Source of the DNA: a virus
Strand: one strand, 5' to 3'
Length of the DNA: 64,000 nt
IMG/VR virus record: IMGVR_UViG_3300035670_000069
Location: 1 to 64,000 of that record
Part shown: positions 14,508-23,257 of the stretch, piece after piece
Layout: each line of letters begins with the position of its first letter
How positions within the stretch are numbered: the first letter of the stretch is position 1
Position numbers and translations under genes: made by a program
The notes under the pieces: generated by a model
Databases searched by the model: none
What the model was told of the DNA's origin: nothing
The model's input: the letters and a program-made list of their open reading frames with translations, nothing else

Positions 14508-15164
14508 ATGGATTATAACAATATACCCAAAAGCGTTAGTAAATCTACCAAACCTCATAAATTTTTTGAAAGAACTTTGAACAATAATTTAAATATTTTG
14601 TCATCTGAACTACATGATAGATATGAAAAAATAGAACAGGCAAAATTAATTGGAGTTACTCCTGTGGGCGAAGATGAACTATGGAAGTCTTCAAATAGCG
14701 TTTCTACTATGAAATGGAGACAGTATAATGTTTTTCAATTTCATTCAGTTGGAATATATGATTTATTCAAATCTGTACGAGAAATGACTGTTGAAGCCTG
14801 TGATTATTATAATTTAGATTTTGAAAAACAAAAATATATGATACAAGGATGGTTTAATATTAATTATTCAAAAAGGGGAAAGTTAGATTGGCATGATCAT
14901 GGCCCCCACGGCGCTCCTAATTTTCATGGGTATTATTGTGTAAAAGCAGAACCATCTATAACTTATTATAAAGTATTTGATAAAGATATAGAAAATCATA
15001 ATATAAATAATCGTGCAATTCTTTCAGAAATGGGACATCCCCATGCACAGGCTGACTGGGATTGGGATGGTCCAAGAATTACTATTGCATACGACATTAT
15101 CCCATTGAGAGATTTGTTAATGCATGCCAAAGATCAAGAACAGCATTGGATACCACTGGCATGA
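14508..15164 (+). CDS. 2OG/Fe(II) oxygenase-like protein, HDH type
   Basis: A 218-residue protein. A helical N-terminal part with 'KPHKFFERTLNNNLN' is followed by the beta-helix core: 'LDWHDHGPHGAPNFHGYYCV' (H129, H131), 'EPSITYYKVF', 'LSEMGHPHAQADW' (H177/H179) and 'GPRITIAYDIIP' (Arg190 as the 2-oxoglutarate ligand). The H-x-H-...-GYYCV layout resembles the 2OG-FeII_Oxy_5 type common in marine phages, where the second ligand may be His rather than Asp. Target unknown. It overlaps its paralogue at 15161 by ATGA. It is the first gene after a terminator-promoter pair. Confidence 0.65.
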   Translation: MDYNNIPKSVSKSTKPHKFFERTLNNNLNILSSELHDRYEKIEQAKLIGVTPVGEDELWKSSNSVSTMKWRQYNVFQFHSVGIYDLFKSVREMTVEACDYYNLDFEKQKYMIQGWFNINYSKRGKLDWHDHGPHGAPNFHGYYCVKAEPSITYYKVFDKDIENHNINNRAILSEMGHPHAQADWDWDGPRITIAYDIIPLRDLLMHAKDQEQHWIPLA

Positions 15165-15805
15165 TAGCAATGAAACCACCTCATAAATTTTTTGAAAGAT
15201 ATTTAGACAATAATTTAGATGAACTTTATAATTATTTAGAAGATCAACTAGATTTATTGATTTCTGGAAAATTGGTAGAAATTGATTCTGAAATTTTGTC
15301 AAAATTTAATAAATACAATGGTGCACCAACTCAACTAGGCATGCACTATAATATTTTTAATTTTGAAAATAAATTTATAAAAAATTTACAAAATGCATTA
15401 AGAGATGCGGTAAAAGAAGCATGCGAGTATTATGGTCACGATTATGAATCAATGAAATATATGATACATGGTTGGTATAACTATGATCCAAAAACTATGG
15501 ATGGTTCTTCTGGAGTCAACCCACTAAAAAATGATAAATTTTATCACGATCATATGGGCGGAGAAGGCGCCCCAGTTTATCATGGTTATTATTGTGTAAA
15601 TGCAGAGCCATCAATAACATACTATAAAATAAATAACGAAATTGATTTTGAAAATCATAATAAAAATAATCGAGCAATAGTTTCTGAAACTGGACATCCC
15701 CACGGAAGAGATGATTGGTATCAAGATAAGCCAAGAATTACTATTGCCTACGATATTATTCCAACATCTCACTATACGTTTGATAGTTTATGGATTGATT
15801 TATGA
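15161..15805 (+). CDS. 2OG/Fe(II) oxygenase-like protein, tandem paralogue of 14508-15164
   Basis: A 214-residue protein sharing 'KPPHKFFERYLDNNLDEL' at the start, 'FYHDHMGGEGAPVYHGYYCV' (H129, H131), 'AEPSITYYKI', 'NRAIVSETGHPHGRDDW' (H179/H181) and 'KPRITIAYDIIP' (Arg192) with the gene before it, so the pair arose by duplication. I take ATG 15161, in an ATGA overlap with the upstream stop; the longer frame would run through that gene and lacks homology. It has an insertion around residues 110-125 relative to its paralogue. Substrate unknown. Confidence 0.65.
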   Translation: MIAMKPPHKFFERYLDNNLDELYNYLEDQLDLLISGKLVEIDSEILSKFNKYNGAPTQLGMHYNIFNFENKFIKNLQNALRDAVKEACEYYGHDYESMKYMIHGWYNYDPKTMDGSSGVNPLKNDKFYHDHMGGEGAPVYHGYYCVNAEPSITYYKINNEIDFENHNKNNRAIVSETGHPHGRDDWYQDKPRITIAYDIIPTSHYTFDSLWIDL

Positions 15806-15933
15806 AAAAATTTTTGTGCTTTGTTTTGGGGCATAAAAAAGAAACAAAAGAATGTCCAATTACAGGTGCTAAACAAATTATATGTTTGAGATGTTTTCCC
15901 CAAAAGCATTCATCTAGAATGAGTTTTAATTAA
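15802..15933 (+). CDS. 43-residue cysteine-containing mini-protein
   Basis: The ATG lies in an ATGA overlap with the stop of the oxygenase-like gene, giving MKKFLCFVLGHKKETKECPI and so on, 43 residues. The opening 'FLCFVLGHKK' and a later 'C-P-...-ICLRC' resemble the small DUF1660-type phage proteins, which bear a GHK motif and a cysteine pair that may bind zinc. It is short, so coding status rests on the coupling and the motif. Confidence 0.5.
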   Translation: MKKFLCFVLGHKKETKECPITGAKQIICLRCFPQKHSSRMSFN

Positions 15934-15956
15934 GTATAAACTTAAAGAATAACATT

Positions 15957-15981
15957 AGAGTTTTGCAAAACTAAAAACTCT
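15957..15981 (+). other. Inverted repeat upstream of the reductase gene
   Basis: AGAGTTTT (15957-15964) pairs with AAAACTCT (15974-15981) over 9 bases. It abuts and slightly overlaps the extended -10 element. No T-run follows, so an operator or a weak terminator are both possible. Confidence 0.4.
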
Positions 15982-15989
15982 GGTATACT
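15981..15989 (+). promoter_or_regulatory. Extended -10 promoter for ribonucleotide reductase
   Basis: TGG-TATACT (hexamer 15984-15989) has a TTGCAA 15 bases upstream that could act as a weak -35. An AAAGGAG ribosome binding site lies before ATG 16022. Confidence 0.55.
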
Positions 15990-16021
15990 TAAACAATAAC
16001 AGTTTTTAAAGGAGCAAATCG

Positions 16022-18052
16022 ATGTCAGATTTTTTTAGTTTTCGTTTGTCTGAAGAATTCGTAAATGAGTATAAAACAAAAGAGGCGCCATTCGGTTTTT
16101 CAGACGCAGGTGGCAATTCATTGGGAGAGATTACATTTATTCGTACCTACTCTCGTATGAAAGAAGATGGAACTAAAGAAAGATGGTATGAGGTTTGTCG
16201 TCGTGTAATCGAGGGCATGTATTCAGCACAAAAGAATCATGCAAAAGAAAACAGGCTACCGTGGAATGATTATAAGGCTCAATCATCAGCAAAAGAAGCA
16301 TATGATCGTTTGTTTAATTTAAAATGGACACCACCAGGAAGAGGATTGTGGTCTTTTGGCACTGCTCTGACAATGGAAAAGAAAAATTCTGCAGCACTAC
16401 AAAATTGTGCCATGGTTTCTACAAAAGACATAGACAGAAATGATCCAGGACAACTATTTGGCTGGGTAATGGATGCCCTTATGATGGGCGTGGGCGTAGG
16501 CTTTGATACTTTGGGCGGGGAGAAAAATTTACCTATTTATGACCCTACGGAGCCAGCACAAATATATGAAATACCAGATACCCGTGAAGGTTGGGTTGAA
16601 TCTGTTAGATTATTAATTAATTCATTTTTAAAGCCCAACATGTATATTCAAGAGTTTAATTATGATCTTATTAGGCCCCTAGGCGCCCCTATAAAGGGCT
16701 TTGGAGGCACTGCAAGCGGTCCTGCACCACTTATACAACTACATAAGCAGATTAGGTCTGTAATAGGCGGTAGGGCTGGAGAAACACTAGACTCAAGAGC
16801 AATCGTAGATATCGTAAACCTTATTGGTACCTGCGTAGTGTCAGGAAATGTTAGACGATCTGCTACCCTGGCTTTAGGCGGAGCAGAAGACAAAGATTTT
16901 ATGAATTTAAAAAATGCTGAAGTTTTTCCTGAGCGTAATTCTTTTGATCCAGAAAATCCAGGGTGGGCATGGATGTCTAATAACTCCATTTCTGCGACGG
17001 TAGGTACAAAGTATGAAGACTATGTAGACCTAATAGTAAACAATGGAGAGCCAGGATTCATTTGGCTTGATGTGGCTAGAAACTATGGTCGTTTGGCTGA
17101 TCCAAAGGATGGTAAAGATTATCGTGTCATGGGCTTTAATCCATGTGCAGAGCAACCATTGGAGTCATACGAATTGTGTACTTTGGTTGAAGTGCACTTA
17201 AATCGTCATGAGTCTAAAGAAGACTTTTTACGTACATTAAAGTTTGCATATTTGTATGGCAAGACGGTAACGCTAATTCCTACACACTGGCAACAGACAA
17301 ATGGAATCATGCAGCGTAATCGTCGTATCGGAACATCTCTTACAGGTATTGCTTCATTCTCAGACAAATTTGGCTTGCCTGTTGTGAGAGAATGGATGGA
17401 CGAAGGATACAAGACTATCCGTAAATATGATCATTCATACTCAGAATGGTTATGTGTTCGTGAATCCATTAGAGTCACAACTGTTAAGCCATCAGGGTCT
17501 GTATCAATTCTTTCTGGCGCAACGCCAGGAGTTCACTGGGCACCAGGCGGAGATTATTTCTTAAGAGCAATTAGATTTGGAAATACTGACCCAATGATTC
17601 ATTTATTTAAGGCTGCTGGATATAAGATAGAAGATGATCTTGTATCTGCGAATACAACTGTCGTATATTTCCCAGTGCATTCTGGACATCCAAGATCTGA
17701 AAAAGATGTTACCTTATTTGAAAAGATTGCGCTTGCTGCTACTGCTCAGAAATATTGGTCTGATAATGGCGTTTCTGTAACGCTTTCATTTGACAAAGAA
17801 ACTGAAGCAAAGCATGTTGCGCCTGCGCTCCACATGTACGAAGGACAACTAAAGGCTGTTTCATTTTTACCAATGGGCAATACTGTCTATCCACAGCAGC
17901 CATATACTCAGATTACTGAAGAAGAGTATAATAGTTATATCGGCCAGATTAAAAAGATCGATTGGTCTGCTATTTATGATGGCGCCGAGAATTTGGAGGC
18001 ACAGGGAGAGATGTATTGTACAACTGATTCTTGTGAAATAAAGATAGGATAA
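16022..18052 (+). CDS. nrdJ: Adenosylcobalamin-dependent (class II, monomeric) ribonucleotide reductase
   Basis: A 676-residue enzyme that reduces ribonucleoside triphosphates to deoxy forms for phage DNA synthesis, using coenzyme B12. Visible active-site pieces: 'ALQNCAMVST' (Cys129, redox cysteine); N373-P-C375-A-E377, where Cys375 would be the thiyl radical and Glu377 the acid; Cys386, eleven residues on, as the redox partner; and the C-terminal pair C666-x4-C671 that shuttles electrons. This spacing matches the Lactobacillus-type monomeric reductase (about 740 residues). No small subunit gene is needed or seen. AAAGGAG precedes ATG. It sits between two pairs of 2OG oxygenase-like genes and depends on host B12. 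Confidence 0.92.
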   Translation: MSDFFSFRLSEEFVNEYKTKEAPFGFSDAGGNSLGEITFIRTYSRMKEDGTKERWYEVCRRVIEGMYSAQKNHAKENRLPWNDYKAQSSAKEAYDRLFNLKWTPPGRGLWSFGTALTMEKKNSAALQNCAMVSTKDIDRNDPGQLFGWVMDALMMGVGVGFDTLGGEKNLPIYDPTEPAQIYEIPDTREGWVESVRLLINSFLKPNMYIQEFNYDLIRPLGAPIKGFGGTASGPAPLIQLHKQIRSVIGGRAGETLDSRAIVDIVNLIGTCVVSGNVRRSATLALGGAEDKDFMNLKNAEVFPERNSFDPENPGWAWMSNNSISATVGTKYEDYVDLIVNNGEPGFIWLDVARNYGRLADPKDGKDYRVMGFNPCAEQPLESYELCTLVEVHLNRHESKEDFLRTLKFAYLYGKTVTLIPTHWQQTNGIMQRNRRIGTSLTGIASFSDKFGLPVVREWMDEGYKTIRKYDHSYSEWLCVRESIRVTTVKPSGSVSILSGATPGVHWAPGGDYFLRAIRFGNTDPMIHLFKAAGYKIEDDLVSANTTVVYFPVHSGHPRSEKDVTLFEKIALAATAQKYWSDNGVSVTLSFDKETEAKHVAPALHMYEGQLKAVSFLPMGNTVYPQQPYTQITEEEYNSYIGQIKKIDWSAIYDGAENLEAQGEMYCTTDSCEIKIG

Positions 18053-18054
18053 TT

Positions 18055-18663
18055 ATGAATATTGTAGAAAATTTTATTAGCGAAGAAGATGTTAAAGTAA
18101 TACAAGAATATATAAAAACTATTAAATTTAACACTAAGGAAGATCATGATCCACTACATGATAAATTATTTAGCATAGAAAATAATCATTTTGATATTCA
18201 CACAAGAGGAGAAATGCCAGATCATATCCTTGAAATTTTTTCAAAATATTCAAAAGGATTTTATAAAATTGTACAAGATTTAAATGAAGAAGAATATCAT
18301 CCTCCAATGTTTTCTAAGCACTACATACTAAGGTATAAGGAGGGCGCTAATTCTCCAGTTCATCATAATGAAGATTCAAAGCCGAAGGGCACGTATGGGT
18401 CAATCATTGTTTGGCAAAACGCAGACTCTGGAGGAGAAATAACATTCCCTTATTTAGAAAAAACAATTAAAACAAATCCAGGAGATTTAGTTTTCTTTGA
18501 AGAATTAGAATTAAATTCTCGTGGAATTTCAGACATACTTTCTGGCAACATGTTTATTTCTGAAGCCTGGATGGGTAAAAAGGGACAACTTTGGATGGAA
18601 AACAGAACCACATATGAAGAAGTTAACTGGGACGATTGGGAAATAAAAGGATTTCATGAATAA
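18055..18663 (+). CDS. 2OG/Fe(II) oxygenase-like protein lacking the distal His
   Basis: A 202-residue protein. The core 'YILRYKEGANSPVHHNEDSK', 'GSIIVWQNADSGGEITFPY' and 'NPGDLVFFEELELNSRG' follow the prolyl-hydroxylase-like fold, with H104 and E106 or D107 as possible first iron ligands. The place of the third ligand, normally a His after the 'GDLVFF' strand, reads N-S-R-G, and no Arg in the usual 2OG position is clear. It may be inactive, use different ligands or bind something else. It starts 2 bases after the reductase stop and overlaps the next gene by 8 bases. Confidence 0.5.
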   Translation: MNIVENFISEEDVKVIQEYIKTIKFNTKEDHDPLHDKLFSIENNHFDIHTRGEMPDHILEIFSKYSKGFYKIVQDLNEEEYHPPMFSKHYILRYKEGANSPVHHNEDSKPKGTYGSIIVWQNADSGGEITFPYLEKTIKTNPGDLVFFEELELNSRGISDILSGNMFISEAWMGKKGQLWMENRTTYEEVNWDDWEIKGFHE

Positions 18664-19165
18664 TCTTGTTAAACATATTCCAAATTTTATGAATGCAACA
18701 GATGCTGTAAACGTTTATTTATATGCAAAAGATAATGATTCTTTATTTACAGAATACGGGAATAACGAAAAAGAGTTTACTTTTCATGCTAGTTTTACAG
18801 ATGAAGATATTAAAAATATTTTAAATGAATATGGGAAAAATGTTTGGAATTTTGTTTCTGAAAATTATAACGGAGAATTTGCTCAATATGACAATTCAAA
18901 AACACATATTGCCAAATTTACAGAGGGATACGGAATGCATGAGCATTTTGATTCAACAAAACCAAACGATATAGCAACGTTAATTTATATTAATGACAAC
19001 TATGATGGAGGAGACATTTATTTCCCAGAACTTGGAATTTCTATTAAACCAGGCATAGGAGATTTAGTTTGTTTTCCAGATACACCAGACTTTGTCCATG
19101 GAGTAAAGCCAATTACAAATGGCATAAGATATACGTCTCCAAGATGGATAACACGGCTGGTATGA
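18656..19165 (+). CDS. 2OG/Fe(II)-dependent oxygenase (prolyl-hydroxylase-like)
   Basis: A 169-residue enzyme with a complete signature: 'GYGMHEHFDS' (H97-x-D99), 'LIYINDNYDGGDIYFPELG', 'KPGIGDLVCFPDTPDFVHGV' (distal His148) and 'TNGIRYTSPRW' (Arg158 for 2-oxoglutarate). This is the clearest prolyl 4-hydroxylase-type protein in the window, compact and without added domains. The substrate could be a side chain of a virion or host protein. It overlaps 18055-18663 by 8 bases. Its stop lies in the next promoter. Confidence 0.75.
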   Translation: MNNLVKHIPNFMNATDAVNVYLYAKDNDSLFTEYGNNEKEFTFHASFTDEDIKNILNEYGKNVWNFVSENYNGEFAQYDNSKTHIAKFTEGYGMHEHFDSTKPNDIATLIYINDNYDGGDIYFPELGISIKPGIGDLVCFPDTPDFVHGVKPITNGIRYTSPRWITRLV

Positions 19166-19166
19166 T
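19158..19166 (+). promoter_or_regulatory. Extended -10 promoter over a stop codon
   Basis: TGG-TATGAT (hexamer 19161-19166) overlaps the TGA stop at 19163-19165. ATG 19181 follows 15 bases later without a clear ribosome binding site. Confidence 0.4.
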
Positions 19167-19180
19167 AAAATATACCCATA

Positions 19181-22100
19181 ATGTCTAGTCCTTCTAATCT
19201 ATATGCTGAAAAAATATATGCGGAACATCCGCAGTTTTTGTGGGCACTAGATGATCAGGCTGATTATGTATCATTAATATCTGAATCAAACAGAGACATG
19301 TCTTTATGGTCAATAGATAATGGATCATCTATTGAAACAGAAGAACTTTTAGATGCACCTTTTCCAGACAGTATAATTAACAAGGTTACGCCAACAGCAG
19401 TATTATCAGAAACATTTTCTATGACTCTGGTAAGTCCAGAAATAATCAATGTAGATAATTTAAATCAAATTCTTAAAACATTTTCTATAGGATCCTATTT
19501 TTATACTGCAAGCCCATATGCCTTAAGTATTGATATTGGATATAGATATTATGATGATGCTCTAGAAACATATGTTGATGTTTTAAAGACATATGACGCA
19601 TCATTAAAGGATAGATGGTATTTTCTTTCAGAAACTTTTAGACCTCAATTTGAAAACTCTATAATAAGACTGATTATTAAAATAAATTACTTGGGTACAT
19701 CAGAAGAATTATCAGATTATATATTTTATATTAACGGAGTAACCATAGGTCAATGGGCAGAAGAATTTCAATCAAGTTCTCTAGGCGTTACGCCAATAAC
19801 CATTCCATCTAATATTGCATTAGAAAGTTCAGATGTTGTGCAAGCGTCAGCATATGGATTATCTGAAGATTTTGGATATTATCTAATAAAAGATAATTCT
19901 TTGACCGCTAAAAATTTTGGAGTTCCAATGGTTTTTGGATCTCAGAATGTAACTAAGTTATACGACAACGAAAACAAGCCAAGCGTAATAGTGCCCTCTA
20001 ATGGCATGTTGTCTAATGGCGGAAGATATCAAGAATTTACTTTAGAGTTTTGGTTAAGAACAAATAATTCTTCCTCAGTATCAAAAAGATTAGTTGGGCC
20101 AATTGGGTCTACAGACGGTATTTATCTAGACGGACCATTTTTAATATTAAAAATTAACAACGAATATTCTTCTTATTATGTAGGGCAATGGGAAAGGCCA
20201 ATGCTAATTCATTGGAGGTATTCCACAAACTTATCTACAGTGCTTTTAAATGGAGAAGAGATTATAAATTTAATTTTAGATAGTTCGGCCTTGTCCTTGC
20301 CAGAAAAATTAAATGAACTTGATAAAGATCAAGACTGGATAGGCTTTTATGCTTATACAGATATTCAGCCAGTAGAGTTAGACTGTGTGGCAATTTATCC
20401 ATACCTTGTCCCGTCCTTGGTTGCAAAAAGAAGGTTTGTATATGGTCAAGGCGTTCAGTATCCAGAGAACCTAAACTCATCTTATGGTGGAAGCACAGTA
20501 TTGTTTGATTATGCTTTTGCAGATTATACAAAAAATTATAACTATCCAGATTTAGGTTCATGGAGTCAAGCATCATTAGACAATGTTGTTGTTGAAGATA
20601 ACTACCTAAAGTCTCCAGCATTTTCTACTCCAGAAATATTTATAGATGATGTTACTAAAACACAATCTGATCTATTTACAGACTGTGCAGTAATTCAAAA
20701 TGAAGAATCATTGTTCTTAGATCTTAGGCCTTCTGGAGATTGGGATAATGTTAATTCGTATTTATATTTTAATAATTTTGCTATAGACGGACAAGTTCCT
20801 CATGCTTTTTATGGGTTATTTAAAAAATCATCAGTATATCTAGGTACAGAAGTGCTCATAAGGCTAGAGGATCAATCATCTAATTACTTTTCTATAGAAA
20901 TTGTTGGAAATGACATTCATTATATTCTTAAATATGGAGAAGAAAGTCCAATTATTATATATGAGGCCTTGTCTATTCCAGATGATGAAATTTTTGCCGT
21001 AGGTGTTGAAATAGATGTCTTCAGAGATTACTTTGGAAATGATGTAACTTCATTTTTTACAAACCCTAATCTTTCTATGTATGTTGGTGGAACAAAAGAA
21101 TTTACAAAAACATTTACTGGTAATATATATAAAATAGGCCTTTCTTCTGAAAAAAATGTAAAAGACATTTCAAATCTTTTCAATTTATTTGGAGTGCCAA
21201 AAGATTATGAAAATATATTTAATTTGTATGGCCCAACAATTGATTATGATGGCGGAGACGCAGATCAAGAGTTTTGGCAATATGTTCTTGACGGAGGATC
21301 TCATTCCGCATTTTTAACAAGCCAACTTTCAGGTCATAACCCAAGTTGTGGAATAACTCCTAAAAATTATTTTGACAGTTTTTATTTAGATGTTGATATT
21401 CGAGGATCTTGGAAAGACTACATTCCATTGTCATATTTTGGGCAGTATATAACTGACGAGTATGGAGACAGTAAGTTTGGTCTAGACTTTATACAGTTTA
21501 ATATAAATTATCCAGCACCAACAAAATTTAAAGAAACAGAATCTATCAGTGAAGATGGATGGCTTTATTCCGAACTTGCAGCAGAATATTCTTATCCAGT
21601 TCAAAGAACCTATGAAGCATTAGACAATTATCTTTATACTGGATATGTTGATTATCAAGACTTAGCAGAAAAATCTATTAAAACTTATTCTTATGATACC
21701 TCAGATGCAATTCTAAAAACATATATTACTTTTGAATATTTAGAAACTGGGGCAAATGCAACTAATGGATTTTTTGCAAACACACAATATGTTCCCAAAA
21801 ATGGCGTAATTTCTCCAGGGGACGAATGGATAAATACAAAATATGAAGTTGTAGACAATATAATTATTTATCCACCTAAGGGTGCTGACTTTAATGATCT
21901 TGCCATAGTCGTGCATTTAGAGTTTGAGGTAGATGGAATTAAATATCAGCCAGTAAAGATCAAAAATCTACAGTTAGCATCTCAAGCATTTAATTACAAC
22001 ACAGCAAACAATGTTGGTACCAGATTTGGTACTAATGTTTATCCATATGTTAACAATGGATATTATTATAATTATAAAGCAAAAAATCCTTTCACCATAT

Positions 22101-22870
22101 ACAAGGGGTCATCACCTTACTTATATCTGACAAGATACTCAGGGCTAGAAATGCGGGGAGACTATGATCCACTTATTAATCGTGGAGTAGCCATACCAGT
22201 TAATTCAAGCAAAACACAGAATTACGAAGTTATGGCAATGCAATCTTTGATTAGATTTAATGGAGACTTTTTCCCATATGCACCAACAAAGGTTATGCAA
22301 ATAAATGCAAAAAATAAAGTTATTAAATTTTATATGGTAGCAAATCATCCAACTGGCAAAAGGGCAAAAATATATGCAATAGATGGAAACACTGGTGCAT
22401 TATATGATGGTATTGTATTTTATCTAAATGGACAAATTGTTAAGGAGCCTATATTAAATATTAATGAATGGGCGATGCTAGGCATAGGCTTCCCAAGTAT
22501 TTTAAACTTTAAGTCATACGCTGGATCTATTATGATAAATGGTCCTATTATTTTTAATAGCCTATCTTATTATCAGACTACAAATCTTCAGGCAATTCAG
22601 TCTGTAACGAAAAGACCATGGGCAAGGGTAAAGTTTGCCCTAGAAGGACTGTTTGATTGGGAATACTGGAATCAATATTATTTATGGCAAGGGGTACTGG
22701 TTCAGTCGTCAGTTAGTTATTATGGAGTAAATCCGTCTGATCTTTATAAGGCCTATACAGGAACAAATAAAATAATTATTGATGATGACCGTGTTTTTAG
22801 TATTCAGGAGTACGAATACTCAGTATTTAAAGACCTGCTATGGCAATCACAAATATCAGACCCAGTATAA
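19181..22870 (+). CDS. Large LamG-like virion surface protein
   Basis: A 1229-residue protein beginning MSSPSNLYAEKIYAEHPQFL. Around residues 285-410 the sequence 'YQEFTLEFWLRTNNSSS', 'GIYLDGPFLILKIN', 'ERPMLIHWRYSTNLSTVLLN' and 'DWIGFYAYTDIQPVELDCVA' follows a concanavalin A-like/laminin-G fold, as found in carbohydrate-binding phage proteins. A second similar segment lies near 1050-1130 ('KVIKFYMVANHPTGKRAKIY', 'NEWAMLGIGFPSILNF'). No membrane segment or protease motif is seen. Probably a receptor- or glycan-binding component of the tail tip. It lies alone between the nucleotide/oxygenase genes and the portal operon. Confidence 0.6.
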   Translation: MSSPSNLYAEKIYAEHPQFLWALDDQADYVSLISESNRDMSLWSIDNGSSIETEELLDAPFPDSIINKVTPTAVLSETFSMTLVSPEIINVDNLNQILKTFSIGSYFYTASPYALSIDIGYRYYDDALETYVDVLKTYDASLKDRWYFLSETFRPQFENSIIRLIIKINYLGTSEELSDYIFYINGVTIGQWAEEFQSSSLGVTPITIPSNIALESSDVVQASAYGLSEDFGYYLIKDNSLTAKNFGVPMVFGSQNVTKLYDNENKPSVIVPSNGMLSNGGRYQEFTLEFWLRTNNSSSVSKRLVGPIGSTDGIYLDGPFLILKINNEYSSYYVGQWERPMLIHWRYSTNLSTVLLNGEEIINLILDSSALSLPEKLNELDKDQDWIGFYAYTDIQPVELDCVAIYPYLVPSLVAKRRFVYGQGVQYPENLNSSYGGSTVLFDYAFADYTKNYNYPDLGSWSQASLDNVVVEDNYLKSPAFSTPEIFIDDVTKTQSDLFTDCAVIQNEESLFLDLRPSGDWDNVNSYLYFNNFAIDGQVPHAFYGLFKKSSVYLGTEVLIRLEDQSSNYFSIEIVGNDIHYILKYGEESPIIIYEALSIPDDEIFAVGVEIDVFRDYFGNDVTSFFTNPNLSMYVGGTKEFTKTFTGNIYKIGLSSEKNVKDISNLFNLFGVPKDYENIFNLYGPTIDYDGGDADQEFWQYVLDGGSHSAFLTSQLSGHNPSCGITPKNYFDSFYLDVDIRGSWKDYIPLSYFGQYITDEYGDSKFGLDFIQFNINYPAPTKFKETESISEDGWLYSELAAEYSYPVQRTYEALDNYLYTGYVDYQDLAEKSIKTYSYDTSDAILKTYITFEYLETGANATNGFFANTQYVPKNGVISPGDEWINTKYEVVDNIIIYPPKGADFNDLAIVVHLEFEVDGIKYQPVKIKNLQLASQAFNYNTANNVGTRFGTNVYPYVNNGYYYNYKAKNPFTIYKGSSPYLYLTRYSGLEMRGDYDPLINRGVAIPVNSSKTQNYEVMAMQSLIRFNGDFFPYAPTKVMQINAKNKVIKFYMVANHPTGKRAKIYAIDGNTGALYDGIVFYLNGQIVKEPILNINEWAMLGIGFPSILNFKSYAGSIMINGPIIFNSLSYYQTTNLQAIQSVTKRPWARVKFALEGLFDWEYWNQYYLWQGVLVQSSVSYYGVNPSDLYKAYTGTNKIIIDDDRVFSIQEYEYSVFKDLLWQSQISDPV

Positions 22871-22872
22871 TA

Positions 22873-22881
22873 TGGTATACT
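22873..22881 (+). promoter_or_regulatory. Extended -10 promoter, leaderless start
   Basis: TGG-TATACT (hexamer 22876-22881) ends 8 bases before ATG 22889, with no Shine-Dalgarno sequence. A second TATAAT at 22866-22871 covers the stop of the LamG-like gene. Confidence 0.55.
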
Positions 22882-22888
22882 ATTGGTA

Positions 22889-23257
22889 ATGAAAAAGAAA
22901 AATCCTAACCAAATTGGTAAGTCAAAGATTAAAGTCATCGATAAGATGTACGACTGGGGCATATATGTCTGGAAAAAACAAAATGGAAAGTGGTTTACAG
23001 ACGGCCAGGGCAACGTATTAAATATACCTTCCATGAAGGGCGATATATCAAAAATAGCAGAATTAAAGAAAGTGGCAGCCCATTATGGCGAGCCAGATGG
23101 AGAGGCTGTATTTTTTGCAGGGCTTAACAGAGTAAGTGATGAAGAGTATGCAGAGCAAAAACAAAGAATGGCAGAAGGACTTATTCCAAATATGAATGAT
23201 CTTGGAGCCGTACATGCAGCACAGCAAACAATTAAAAAATATGGAGTTGAAGACTAA
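22889..23257 (+). CDS. Conserved-looking phage protein preceding the portal gene
   Basis: A 122-residue protein. I start it at ATG 22889 (MKKKNPNQIGKSKIKVIDKM) because the -10 box ends 8 bases upstream; an in-frame TTG at 22883 lies too close to that box. Features: a basic N-terminus, 'YVWKKQNGKWFTDGQGNVLN', and a helical C-terminal half ending 'HAAQQTIKKYGVED'. Genes of this type are found just before the portal in other siphophages, with no known function. The stop overlaps the portal start by one base. Confidence 0.55.
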   Translation: MKKKNPNQIGKSKIKVIDKMYDWGIYVWKKQNGKWFTDGQGNVLNIPSMKGDISKIAELKKVAAHYGEPDGEAVFFAGLNRVSDEEYAEQKQRMAEGLIPNMNDLGAVHAAQQTIKKYGVED

